64,000 nt of DNA. It comes from Sternotherus odoratus. Lineage: Eukaryota; Chordata; Testudines; Kinosternidae. Below are positions 34,701-44,113 of this stretch, in pieces. The stretch is taken from NCBI GenBank assembly GCA_032164245.1, contig JAVMKO010000006.1:4975001-5039000 (forward strand). Direction: 5' to 3'. The position numbers were made by a program, and so were the translations under genes. The notes under the pieces are model-generated. The model did no database searches. It worked only from the letters and a program-made list of their open reading frames with translations, and was not told the origin of the DNA. Every line of letters starts with the position of its first letter. Positions within the stretch are counted from its first letter, which is position 1.

Positions 34701-35324
34701 TGTGTGGCGTGGTGGCTAAATTCTTGTTGCCCCTCCTTTTTTCTCCCTGCATCTATCCTAGCACTGTAATGATTTTTATAACTAGCATGACCCTCTGGCT
34801 CTTTTTTACTGTGTCTGTCTTGAGCCAGGTTCTTGATTCTTAACAAAGCAACCAGGAACATGGCTGCAGGTTTTTTACTTCCATCTTGTCTGGAACGTTA
34901 GTGTGGGATTGTAGATAATGAATAGGTTTTTCAGACTTGAATTATGTTTATTTCCTCTTACAAAGGGATATCTCATTGCACAATTGCTAGCAGTGCATGT
35001 GTCAATCACTAAATTTGACTGGTATTGGTTAATGTTGCAGTATGTTCACACAAACTCATCTTTTTCAACAGAGTCCCTTATGGTCGTCATCTTCTTCCTT
35101 CTCACCTCTGTGAAGATCTGGAAGTAGCTAAAACATGTCAATGTGGAAGTGCCTGCCTAAGCTGCTTCATTCAGACAACAGTGACCATGAATCTGCACCA
35201 CGTAGCTCATACTGTGGTCCTTGTAGATAACATGGGAGGTACAGAGGCACCCATTGTCTGTTACTTTTGCTCTCTAACTTGTTATTCCCAGTTTCTAGAT
35301 AGATATCTGCAAAGTAATAGGTGA
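22509..35324 (+). CDS. LRR1: LRR1 (PPIL5), CUL2 ubiquitin ligase substrate receptor
   Basis: Encodes leucine-rich repeat protein 1, receptor of the nuclear CRL2-LRR1 ubiquitin ligase that ubiquitylates the CMG helicase at replication termination. Coding exons 22509-22709, 24436-24534, 31393-32120 and 35072-35324 join to 1281 nt, 426 residues (human is slightly shorter). All introns are GT...AG. Residues 1-100 form the N-terminal PH-like domain. Leucine-rich repeats span about 164-313, with LRKLDLSHNHIKKLP and LQFLDLSQNKIKALP as clear units. A VHL-box-like segment (TLLESAARATV, then LLPSHL) spans the exon 3/4 junction. The C-terminus has cysteine pairs (CQCGSACLSC, CYFC) and the conserved core VAHTVVLVDN. 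The ATG is the first in a CpG island after a GC-rich leader. Confidence 0.95.
22715..23100. repeat. C-rich minisatellite at the start of LRR1 intron 1
   Basis: About nine or ten imperfect copies of a 36-45 bp unit built around GAGGGGAGACCCCGCCCCC followed by TTCCCCGGC(C/T)GGGAC. Units vary in C-run length and in TTCCCC versus TCCGG. The G-rich strand is the template strand of LRR1. Long open frames on the minus strand here are artefacts of the repeat. Confidence 0.9.
23101..24435. other. LRR1 intron 1 remainder
   Basis: GC-rich to about 23330, then AT-rich. It ends in the polypyrimidine tract of exon 2 (24388-24430). No repeat or gene recognised. Confidence 0.5.
24436..24534 (+). CDS. LRR1: LRR1 coding exon 2
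   Basis: 33 codons beginning LKENIEQFFTKFVEEGKATV, second half of the PH-like domain. Preceded by a long pyrimidine tract and AACAG; ends CAAG/GTAGAG, phase 0. Confidence 0.95.
25180..25500. mobile_element. Penelope-derived tail as a large palindrome (LRR1 intron 2)
   Basis: Arms of 114 bp, 25211-25324 and 25387-25500, are inverted repeats with about three mismatches, separated by 62 bp. Each arm carries 'gaagcataagctttcgtggg', 'cttcgtcggatgcaagcagt' and 'gtgtccagaggcagg'. The segment 25180-25210 ('gtagccgtgttagtctgga') is the tail end and is present on one side only. Confidence 0.85.
25501..27672. other. LRR1 intron 2, unassigned part
   Basis: AT-rich. A minus-strand frame at 26802-27041 has a non-random look but no domain I can name; it may be a decayed transposon fragment. 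Nothing else is recognised. Confidence 0.4.
27673..28706. mobile_element. DNA transposon with 'tactcctgggggaattctg' inverted ends
   Basis: The left end TACTCCTGGGGGAATTCTGC and the right end GGCACAGAATGCCCCCAGAG are inverted repeats. The copy is non-autonomous and lies in LRR1 intron 2. A second 'attcctgggggaatta' lies inside near 28530, suggesting a composite or repeated insertion. A separate hAT MITE is nested at 27859-28177. Confidence 0.65.
27859..28177. mobile_element. Nested hAT-type MITE ('caggggttctcaaact')
   Basis: The inverted ends CAGGGGTTCTCAAACTT and CAGTTTGAGAACCACAG are typical of this turtle family. The interior is GC-rich with 'gtgaccccctt' near the left end. The family is shared with 49643-49961. 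The target duplication is not clean here. Confidence 0.7.
28707..30127. other. LRR1 intron 2, unassigned part
   Basis: No recognisable repeat or exon. A minus-strand frame at 29664-29948 shows no domain. Confidence 0.4.
30128..30390 (+). repeat. MIR/CORE-SINE copy (LRR1 intron 2)
   Basis: The first part has GGATTGGGGCTCCATTGTGC and GACAGTCCCCTGCCC. The second has CATTTTACAGCTGGAGAACT, GTGATTTGCCCAAGCTTACA and 'gggaatagagtacaaatctt'. The order matches an amniote CORE-SINE, the second half being MIR-like. Confidence 0.6.
30391..31392. other. LRR1 intron 2, 3' part
   Basis: No repeat or gene recognised. It ends in a T-rich tract and TTTGTAG before exon 3. Confidence 0.45.
31393..32120 (+). CDS. 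LRR1: LRR1 coding exon 3 (leucine-rich repeats)
   Basis: 728 nt holding residues 101-342 and two bases of Arg343. It starts after TTTTGTAG and ends TACAG/GTAAGA. It carries all the leucine-rich repeats and the BC-box-like TLLESAARATV. Confidence 0.96.
32429..32600. mobile_element. Penelope-derived palindrome (LRR1 intron 3)
   Basis: The left arm CGAGGAGTACTTGTGCCACT and TTAGAGACTAA is mirrored by TTAGTCTCTAAGGTGTCACA and AGTACTCCTCCTTGG. Then a (GTTT)n stretch and the family tail 'acagactagcacagctgcta' follow. Shorter arms than the 25211 copy. Confidence 0.75.
32601..33945. other. LRR1 intron 3, unassigned part
   Basis: No gene or confident repeat recognised. Short chance frames only. Confidence 0.4.
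33946..34208. mobile_element. hAT-type MITE (LRR1 intron 3)
   Basis: The inverted ends GGGTTTGTCTACACTTTC and CTATAGTGTAGACAAGGCC match the 704-1001 family. The interior keeps 'gtagctgaagttg' and 'agatctaagtacgttgactt'. Confidence 0.75.
35072..35324 (+). CDS. LRR1: LRR1 coding exon 4 (C-terminal cysteine domain)
   Basis: Starts after CTTTTTCAACAG and completes Arg343 (AG+A), then VPYGRHLLPSHLCEDLE. It ends in a TAG at 35322-35324. The region from CQCGSACLSC to CYFCSLTCY is the most conserved part. Confidence 0.95.
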
Positions 35325-36541
35325 CCTTAAGGGACAGCAAAGGCACTGTTGTGGGAAGTTTTATTCCGTGATGGAGGACTCCGAAATCAAATGTTGCTCT
35401 GCTGCCCTTGTCTGATATTATGAAATGGAGACAAACCATTGAATGTGCACTACAGATATTTAATAATGTCGAACTTACGAAGCCTTCTCACTGTAAGTCT
35501 GATGTGATGTCTATGCTTTAAAGTTTCACTAATCCTAAGTAGCTATCACTTCGGCGGAAAGAGAGAGATCACTCCCAACTTGAATCTTCTTAGTAAGAAT
35601 GTATTTTAGCTTACTTATATGGCTGTAACTTTCCCCAATGCTTCTTTATTTTTTCTCTTTATGCTTTTTTTTATGGATTAGGTGACCTCTCCTTGCCAGA
35701 AGGAGGGAGTTGGGTGAATTTCTGCTTGTTTTTGTTGTCAATCTTGTATGCCCTCCCTTGCTTGATGCTCTGAATTCTGTCAGCTAGAGAGTACTAGACT
35801 TTTTTCCTAGCCCAGAATCTTCTATTCTCCTTCAGTGAGAGCACAGTGTGGTGCCTTTCCTGCTAGAGAGCAGGAGTCCTATGTCTATTCACTCACTTTT
35901 TTTATTGAGGAGCAGCAAAATATTCTGCTGCCAAAGAGCGTGACTAGTTCTAAAACACTCTTCAGGTATTTTCAGTTCCCAAAACAACTCCATGTGTAGG
36001 GTGCTCACCTCAGACAGGAAACAGTATTACAGTTTTTTTATCGGAACAAATGTTTGTGTTTTGATAACTGTCATATGAGAGAGAAATGAGAGTTTCACAT
36101 TCACAACCTAAATTGTTTACTATTTCTAAGCATCATGTACATTTTTAAGGTTCTTGGGATGTTCATTATAGGATGACTTCAATTATTAAATGATGAAATT
36201 CTTTCTTGCACATGTGAATTTATACAAACCTTGCTTTGGGTTACGAATGCACTTGTATGTTATGATGATCTAACGCCCTCCGGTCGCTAGTCCCACTCTC
36301 TTATCTTGACGAAGATACTGAAATGTTTAGAGAGCTTCCACACTCCTAATAATCATGTCTTGATTATTCAGTAGAAGAGCTTCTTGAGCAACCTTTAGAC
36401 TGCCTGTGCCGAAGGAGCTTTGATGCTACAGCTTTGGAGAGGAAACGTAACACAGTTGACATCCCTTTTGTCTGATTTTCTGGAGCTGCATTACTGACTA
36501 CCCTGGCATGGGCTGTACATTGCCCACCTTTCCAGGTCTTT
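35325..36541. other. LRR1 3' untranslated region and downstream spacer
   Basis: The LRR1 3' UTR begins here. An ATTAAA at 36185-36190 is one candidate polyadenylation signal, and the true end is not determined. No other gene recognised. Confidence 0.4.
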
Positions 36542-36810
36542 GGGGCCAGGTCTACACTAAAGACCCATATCTGTATAATTGTCATTCATGGGTGTGAAAA
36601 ATCCACACTCCCAAGCAACATAGTTATACCGACCTACCTCTCTGTGTAGACACCAGTATGTCGCTGGGAAAGCTTCTCCCATTGACCTAGCTACTGCCTC
36701 TCGCAGAGGTGAGTTAACTGTACTGACGAGAGAGCTCTTCCCATCAGCAGAGGAACATCTTCACTTGAGTGCTACTGCTGATGCAGTGTTTTAAGCGTAG
36801 ACTTGCCCCA
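36542..36810. mobile_element. hAT-type MITE
   Basis: The inverted ends GGGGCCAGGTCTACACTA and TAAGCGTAGACTTGCCCC match at most positions. The interior ('gttataccgacctacctc', 'gtgtagacacca') belongs to the same superfamily as the other 'gtctacact' elements but to a distinct subfamily. Confidence 0.7.
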
Positions 36811-37393
36811 AGGTAAGACACCATGCTGGCCATTGCATGTGGACTAAAGAGTGGGGAAAACTTAGGACAATCGCAGGTACTAGCAACGGCTGAGGAGGTA
36901 AAAAACAAGGTTTCTGTCTAGACTGGCCTGCAGATTAGAGCCAGATGTTCCAAGTTGGACTGATGTCTGAATGCTGGGAACAGCAGACTGATTCAAAGAA
37001 AATACTGACTTGTCAGGACAGTTCTTTGCATCTGTCATCCAGACACTGGCTTTAATTTCCTATTTTCCTCCGACTTCTACTGGAAGGACCTGGCATAAGT
37101 GAATGTCAGAGCAGGCTGGTCACTCATAGTAAGTGACCCTGGCTGTGTCAGTCAATTTCTAGGGAAGAATCGTTTTCTTCAGGGAAAAGAACCTCCCAAA
37201 GCTATTCAAAACGGTTTAGAAATGTTTAGTTGCATGTTCACTAATACATTCTCTAACACAGGTAGCAAATGTCATGTGAGTTCATATACTATGTTTTCAT
37301 TATAATATATAATATTTGTGAAGCACTATATTAGTAAAGGAAACAATAGATTTAACTATTCTGTATTTATATAGCTGTTTAATTATGAAAGAA

Positions 37394-37473
37394 TTCAAAC
37401 CAGGAAGTTGTATACACCTATTTATTTAAAGCTTTCAAACCAGGAAGTTGTATACACCTATTTATTTAAAGCT
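37394..37473. repeat. Perfect 40-bp tandem duplication
   Basis: The 40-bp unit starting TTCAAACCAGGAAGTTG and ending TTATTTAAAGCT occurs twice in succession without a mismatch. This indicates a recent slippage or duplication in intergenic DNA. Confidence 0.9.
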
Positions 37474-38149
37474 AATCTCAAGAACCCAAACAAATTAAAT
37501 GTAAAACAGGTCCCACAGAAAGTCTGCTGTAAGGTGAATGAGGCAATCTTAATAGCCAAGATATTGGTCACTAATTTACAAATGGAATTTTTGTGGGCAC
37601 TGCATCATCCGTTTTCAAGAACGGCATGGAGTGGAGAGACAAAGGTATGGGCTTTTTAAATAGAGCAATAACAGTTGACTAAGTCACTTCATGGGGAAGT
37701 AATGACTGGCTGTGGCGTTAACGACCAATATATGGGAGGAAAGTTGGTCTTGTCTTGAACGAAAGTTGGGCAGCTGGCTTGTGGAGGGATTATTTTAATC
37801 TTGTTTTACATGGAGGACTCCTCCAGGATTCTTCAGTTGCCTGTCGTCACATGTGCTGCTTTTTTTCTCACCCAGCATGTCTGCCCTTCTTCATGGGATG
37901 GGTTGGATACAATGAATCAAATTGTTGTCACATAATTAACTTAGAAGGGATAGTAATTGTGACATGAAGTGTCAGGAGTGAGGTAGTGGGTGCCATAGAT
38001 CCTCCGGAGTTCTGTGTAAGTTTTTGTACAAACTTCGAACCATAGTATCTGAGCGTTTTCCACTATTAAATTAAGCATCATAACTACCATCTGTCATGTT
38101 CTCTCACTCTCTCCCCAGGCGAACTGTGTGCAGTGGAGTGTTTTTTCAA

Positions 38150-39010
38150 TTTATATTAGTGAAAGTGAAGGGAAAAAATGTGCCATGCACTTGGCGTGGA
38201 AGGTGGGGAGGTATGTGATGGTCCTTAATTCCTGCAGGAGTTCATTCCACAGTTTTGGGTGGGCCTCAGAGGGGTCTGTCTCCTCCCTTATTATGGAAAG
38301 TTCCATTGGGCCCAGAGGAGCGAAGTTACCAACCACATCTTCATCGTGGAACTGTAGTTGGTCTTTTGTTACCTTGGTCCCAGGCCATTGAACACCTTAA
38401 AGAGAGACCAAGACTTTGAACTTGGTTCAGTATTCTATGGGAAGCCTGCATAATGAGTGGCGAACAGGTCTGACGTGTTCAGTCGCCAGTGGTGCTGAGG
38501 AGATGTGATGCAGCATTCTGTGCTAGATGAAGTTTCCTAAGCACCAGGGCTACATGTCTGAATATACTACATTGCTGCAGTCTTGTCAAGGGGTAACAAA
38601 GGCATGAACAACTGGAAGCCAGGTCATTGCTCACCAGGATGGGAGACCCTCCCCTAGCCAATCAGAGATAACAGCATCTGTGAGTAATGCTTTCTCTGTG
38701 AGAGCTTAGTGTAAGTGAGAAACCAGGAATCTCCTAAGCTACTTATGGAACTGACAAATTGTGGGTGTGAACCTTCAACCAAGGGAGGTGTGCAACTCCA
38801 AAGTCCATTCCTCCTGCCACCAGCACCACCTCTGCCTTGCTTGGGTTCAGTTTCAGCCAGCTGCTGTTTATCCATGAGCTGATCTCATCCAAGCACTGGG
38901 ACATGGTGGTGGTAGGGATATGGTTGTATGTAGTGAAGAATAAGTAGAGCTGTGTCATCTGCATATTGCTGGCACTTGAGACCATGTCATTTGACCAGTT
39001 CACTTAGTGA
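38150..39010 (-). mobile_element. L2/CR1-group LINE, C-terminal reverse-transcriptase fragment
   Basis: Read on the minus strand the translation, with frameshifts, gives MQMTQLYLFF, then MSQCLDEISSWINSSWLKLN and PSKAEVVLV. This is the end of the RT palm/thumb of an L2-type LINE, where QYADDTQLY and WLKLNPSKTE are expected. Downstream frames continue with LTRLQQCSIFRHVALVLRKL-like words and a 'GLSLKVFNGLGP' C-terminus. Stops and shifts show it is dead. The superfamily is clear; the L2 versus CR1 call is by eye. Confidence 0.7.
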
Positions 39011-40629
39011 TCATGAAACACATGAAGTGCTTCCCATGAAGCCATGAATAGGTGAAAAACTGCTGTGTTCTCCTAGAAATCACTTGCATTTTTATTTAAT
39101 GTGATAAAGTTCTGGGAGAACGTCCTATAACACGTAATAAAAGGGAACATACTAAAGTATTGGAGTATTTCATGAAATACATGATCCAACCTGAACAGAA
39201 TGGGTGAGTTGACTTATTTTGATATGTTAGGGAGAGACCAATGTCTCTCTTAGAATTATGGCACTCCAATACTTTTAACCCGTCCTTTTTAACTTTTGAC
39301 TTGAAAATTACCAGGTGTATGTTTAAAGCTAAGGAAAACTTTTTAATACTCTGAAGAAAATTAGTCAAGCTGTTTTGGAGTTAGACATTAAAATTTATCC
39401 TGAACATGGAAACACTCTGTATCCGCTCCTTAGTTAATCTTGTGACTAGAATTCCATTATAAATCCCTTTAATTTTGTAGGGGTAAAGTTTGTTGGGATT
39501 TACTCTGAATAGACTGGAATCTCTTTTGCAAATGTGAAACCAATTGGTCAAATCATTTTGAAGTTAAGGATACTCTAACATGAGACTTCTCTGAAATGTA
39601 ATTAGTACATCACATTTAGCCTTCTACCTTTAAAAAATAAACAAACTTGACATTACAATTTTACATAGCCTAGTTTTCAATGGCACTTAACTCTGGGCTA
39701 CCTTTTAAGTAGATTTACTTTATAAAATTAGCCTAGCGTTATCGTACTCCTGGTATGCATTATTGTAATAGCCAAGTGCCTCACAATCTCTAATGTGTTT
39801 ATCCGCAGTACATCCCATACAATTCACAGAAATAATCTCCAATTTGAATTTGATTGCTAATAGGTGAATGGTTTGTCTTCATTTAGCCACAAAGCATTTA
39901 CAAATATGAAGATGAACAATGCTGATACCATAAAAATGCTCTGATAACATAACTACAAACACCTGTACCTGTAAAACTAAATTACCACATTGAACAGAGG
40001 CTGAGAGTAGGCAGCAATAATCTTCCACAAAATTGCTGAGGGTGGTGTATGTTTGCTGTAAATTGCAAGGATCGTGGTTCACTTCAGGACCCGAGAAATG
40101 TAAAGAAAACCAGGGAAGCTGATCATTTAAGGGAGAACTGTGATAAAATGTAGCGGTTCCAGCCTGGAAAGATGGAGACAATACAATAAAAACCTTCCAC
40201 CAGCTTCTAGGTGAAAGGTGAGAGCAGTGCTTTTGTTCAGCCGTAGCAATGATAGTTGCTAGTAAAGGTGGCGAAAGAAAACCCTGACAAACCTCTGGAT
40301 TAGTCTAAAGTCTTCAATTTGAATTTAACACGCAGTTATTAGCTTTATAAAGCTATGTAAAGTGTAGCCTGCACTAAACAATTCCCTTCCCTAACCACAA
40401 AGTGGTGTTCGAATGCTCCAGCATTCTATGCCGTTGTGGGTGAGGGGGGAAGGAACATATAACCCTCAAAGAAGCATGCTGGATGGGACACTATCCTACG
40501 ACCTGCATAACTACTTTAAAGCAGTGGCAGAATGTAGTCTCCGGGTGTTACTTTTAAATATTGTTACTGAATTCCATCGGGGAGGAAAGCTCTTGATCCG
40601 TTTGCCACAAGCTACCTTTTTGCTAGTCT
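39011..40629. other. Unassigned intergenic sequence
   Basis: AT-rich. No gene or confident repeat recognised. Confidence 0.45.
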
Positions 40630-41185
40630 TACAGCTGCATCTATGCTAGAAAATTTGGTCAACGCAAATTAGGTAAACTTTTGTATACAACATTTTATGT
40701 ATCAGTTTGACTCATGCAGACTTGGGTGGTTGCATTGGTGCACATACCACAAGTGCTTGCATTGAAGTAGAATGCAGTGCAGCTCAGGTAGGTATCCCGG
40801 TATACCCCTTGCCTTGGTCCTGCTAAGCGTCTTGTGGGATACCAGGAATTTGCCCAGAGATTTAGGGGTCAGGTTCCCACCATGCCACTTTCTTCATCCC
40901 ATAATGCTTTCCACATCCCATAATTTGTGCACCATTTTAAAAAAAAACTCGGTGTCACTGGCTGCTTTTTGGTCTCTTCAGTGCAATTCTACTGGCCATT
41001 GCTAATACAGGGGGCACAATTCTGTATTTGCAGGGCTTGAATGAGTAATACTACAACCAGTATTGCAAGAGAAAGAGGCAGAGATGTACGGCATGCTGAG
41101 GGCCACTGTTGGAGGAGTGGGGAGCCAGGTTTCAGGGGTGTGCATTGTAGCTAAGTGGGCCTAAGTTTTAGGTGTAGACCAGGGC
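40630..41185. mobile_element. Possible hAT-type element
   Basis: Weak inverted ends (AGCTGCATCTATGCTAGAA and GTAGACCAGGGCTTG), and interior words such as 'gcagtgcagctcaggtaggt' and 'cttgtgggatacc', recall the longer element at 51626-52863. The edges are uncertain. Confidence 0.35.
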
Positions 41186-42929
41186 TTGTGTTTTGCACAC
41201 ACCGGTTGGTTCCCAGCTCCCAAATGTAGTCTCAGGGACATATCTCACACCTCCCAATTTCACTACTCACCTGGGTCTCTGCTTTGTTTGCCTGGGCTCT
41301 GCAACAAACATGCCTGTTCTTAGCTCCTCATCCCACTTCAGCTTGTACCATGCACTGAGTATGTTAATTCCCACTTCCCCATCCAGCTCTCAGCACTGGG
41401 GGAACCTATTTGAACAGAAAGGGAGAGGTTTGAGGAAGCAGCACTGACTCCTGCATGCCTCACTGCACAGCTTTGATCCACTGCTTGTCTTTTCTCTCCT
41501 GTTCTGATCTCCCCTTTCCCCCCAGAAACAGTGTGGGGGGGTGGGGGTGGGGGGGGGGTGGCCGGGGAAGCCTGGTATTCCTTCCCCACTGCTGGAGGTA
41601 GCATAGAGGGGAATAATGGAAGGAAGGGGTGATCCTGAGCCATCCTCTCTTGGCCTAGTAGAGCCCTGTGGAAGAATTGTGGGGATTATTTGTAGGAAAG
41701 GGCACAGATGGTTCTACTTTCCTCTTCCCTAAAATATATCAGTGAAGGACAACATGCTCAGCTCCCACTTCCTCATGTTTCTGCTCTGTCAGTGCTTCTG
41801 AGCTTCCAGAAAACAAAGATCCCTCTGAGGCCAATCCCTTATGTAATGAGATACCATAACTAAACTACATTATGGAAACCCAGATCTTTGTCAAAGCACT
41901 AGTCATCAAACTGGGTTTTCAAAGGTGGTGGTTGGATGATCCCTTACTCAAATAAAGGTTGTTGTCCTGGGGTATGCTGGCCCTACCAGCTGTGCCAGAA
42001 AACACCCTGTAGGGGTGAAGGTTGACAAAGTCCACACCCTACACTGCTCCAATGCTCCCTCCCTGCTCTTATCACTCCCCACCTTTTTCTCTAGCTCTGC
42101 ACCAAAAAATTATAAGAATCTGAAAATCTTATGAGCAGGTTAGGTTAGGGGGAGTGTCTCTGACTTTCCTTAGATCAGGCTTAGTTGTGTTGTTCAGGAA
42201 AAGGTGAACCATATGAGTAGTCATTACATTAACCTAGCTGCTTCATAGTCTCTCTCTCCTTTGTTTAGTGTTAAGTTTTCTTGGCACTACTGTTATAGTA
42301 AAAATCAGTCTGTAGGTGGATTTTAGAGCACTTTTGAAAGCGCTGCACTTAAACCAGAAATTTTGGTTTGGGGGCAAGACTTCCACAAGGAGCCCCTGCA
42401 ATCTCCAGGCGGAGAATAAGGAACATGAATTACACATTTTCTGAGAACTACAAAGAGTATGCCTTATACTGAGTGCATGGATGTCACTCAAGTATAGTGT
42501 GTCACCTAGAGGCACCCAGTTATTGTGACAACAGCCTGTCTGGAAACCCTCTGGTTTCAGCAGCGCCCTTGTTTTGCTGCACTCATGTACTTCACCCTTT
42601 AAGGTAGGTGTGTCAGTTTAGCTTGTGCTGATCCAGATTTCCAATCTTTACTCATAAGACATTTTTCTCTACTGGTTCTCCAAAGAGCGGTGGAGGCTGT
42701 GCACCACCATAGCTATATGCTGAATGACCAGTTTGGGAAGAGTTCACCTATGCTGAGCCCTAAACCTGGGGGGGGGGGGGGAAGTATTTTTTTTCTTTTA
42801 GGACGGTTATGTCATGGGAATCCCTTGCTCAAATTACCCCAACTTTGGACAACATCTCCTATTCCACCCTCCCGTGAGACACAGCAGTGTTCAAGGCAAA
42901 CCAACTCGGGATGGAGATTTTAAAAGGTA
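41186..42929. other. Unassigned intergenic sequence
   Basis: Contains G-runs near 41527-41560 and 42769-42780. No gene recognised. Short frames on both strands lack domains. Confidence 0.4.
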
Positions 42930-43000
42930 GACTAGAAGATCATTGTTGGAAGGGACCTCGGGAGCTCGTCTAGTCCGGACCAATCCCCAACTAAGTTCTA
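42930..43000 (-). mobile_element. CR1 3' tail fragment (antisense)
   Basis: TTGGAAGGGACCTCGGGAGC and CGTCTAGTCCGGACCAATCC are the familiar antisense CR1 tail words. Only about 70 bp remain. Confidence 0.6.
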
Positions 43001-43275
43001 GGAACTTAAAACTTTTCCGTTTACACAGGAAGCAACTCCACCTTAACTCTACCAGAGCTACTGCTCTGCTCTCTCTCTCTCTCTCTAGGCGGTGGGGGGT
43101 GGCAGTGCTGGTCCCAGGATACGGGAGAGAGAAGGTGGGTGAGGGAATTGGGGGGGGGGGGGGCTTTGGCGCTTGCACCGCGCTCGTCTGCCGCTCAGCG
43201 CTGGAGACCCGAAGAGCTGGGTGTAAACGGAGGTTTCTCTCGGCGCTAGAAATTGGTCCAATTACCCAAATTACA

Positions 43276-43516
43276 CCACCCCCCCCCCGTCTCGTCTCTC
43301 TGATCATCTCCCCCCCCCGTCTCGTCTCTCTGATCATCTTCACCCCCCCCCGTCTCGTCTCTCTGATCATCTCCCCCCCCCCCCCGTCTCGTCTCTCTGA
43401 TCATCTCCCCCCCCCCCGTCTCGTCTCTCTGATCATCTCCCCCCCCCCGTCTCGTCTCTCTGATCATCTCCCCCCCCCCCCGTCTCGTCTCTCTGATCAT
43501 CTCCCCCCCCCCCCCC
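43276..43516. repeat. C-rich minisatellite upstream of MGAT2
   Basis: Seven copies of CGTCTCGTCTCTCTGATCAT, each followed by a run of 8-14 C residues; the period is 30-34 bp. The copies are nearly identical apart from C-run length, so the array is young or homogenised. It lies about 600-840 bp upstream of the MGAT2 ATG. Frames across it are repeat artefacts. Confidence 0.92.
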
Positions 43517-43519
43517 GGC

Positions 43520-44113
43520 AGGTGGGACGGGAACGGAGCGAGATCAGATCTCCCTGGGGGAGGGGAGCAGCGCGGTCCGGCCGGGCTCTCGGGAGCGGCG
43601 CGGGATTGGTCTCCCCGGTGACCCGCCGGGGTTTCGGACACGGCCCGGGCGCTCGGCCCGGAGCGCGGAGCAGCCAGTGACACGGAGACGGCTCCGCGGG
43701 GCTCAGCCGGCCCCTCGGGGAGCGGAAGTGGGAGGGGGCGGGGCGGGGCGAGTGACAGCGCGTTTGACGAATGGGCCGGGCCCGCGTGCGGCGCGCGGCC
43801 TATGGCGTCCGGGGACGTGTCCGGGGTTGGGGGCGGGGCGCGGCCCGGGCGTCTCGCGCGCGCGCGCCGCCGCCGTGACAGTTGGTGTCAGCCTCCCTTC
43901 CGCCGCCGGGGCCATGCGCGCGCCGCGGGCTGGGCGCCCCCGCGCTCCGGGAGGGCCGCGGCGCTGAGGCCGGAGGGGCGGCCCCGGGCGTCTCCTCCCC
44001 CTTCCGGGCTGCGTCGGGCCGCCGCCGGGGGCGAGCGGGGAACGATGAGCTAGGGGCCGGGCCGAGCCGAGCCGAGCCGAGCGGCGGGCCCCGCGTCCGC
44101 CCCGCCCGGCACC
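43520..44113 (+). promoter_or_regulatory. MGAT2: MGAT2 CpG-island promoter and 5' leader
   Basis: Dense CpG from about 43540, continuing into the coding region. A GC-box pair (GGGGGCGGGGCGGGGC) is at 43734-43749, and there is no TATA box. The start site is not determined. Two upstream ATGs are present: a 17-codon frame at 43914-43967 and a two-codon frame (ATG AGC TAG) at 44045-44053. Confidence 0.65.
44045..44053 (+). promoter_or_regulatory. Minimal upstream ORF (Met-Ser-stop) of MGAT2
   Basis: ATGAGCTAG lies 60 nt before the MGAT2 start codon. If it is in the mRNA leader it could reduce main-frame initiation. This is inference. Confidence 0.4.

Noticed and set aside
35325..36541. A further exon or gene downstream of LRR1
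   Set aside because: The stop at 35322-35324 matches the end of the LRR1 family; later frames are short and show no homology.
43276..43516. Regular repeat-spacer pattern resembling a CRISPR array
   Set aside because: The 'spacers' are only C-runs of variable length, the genome is vertebrate, and there are no cas genes. It is a minisatellite.
42891..43683. Frames with MIRETRRGGG or SLIISPPPR repeats upstream of MGAT2
   Set aside because: Translations of the seven-copy minisatellite. No start context, no flanking exon, and C-run length changes would break the frame.
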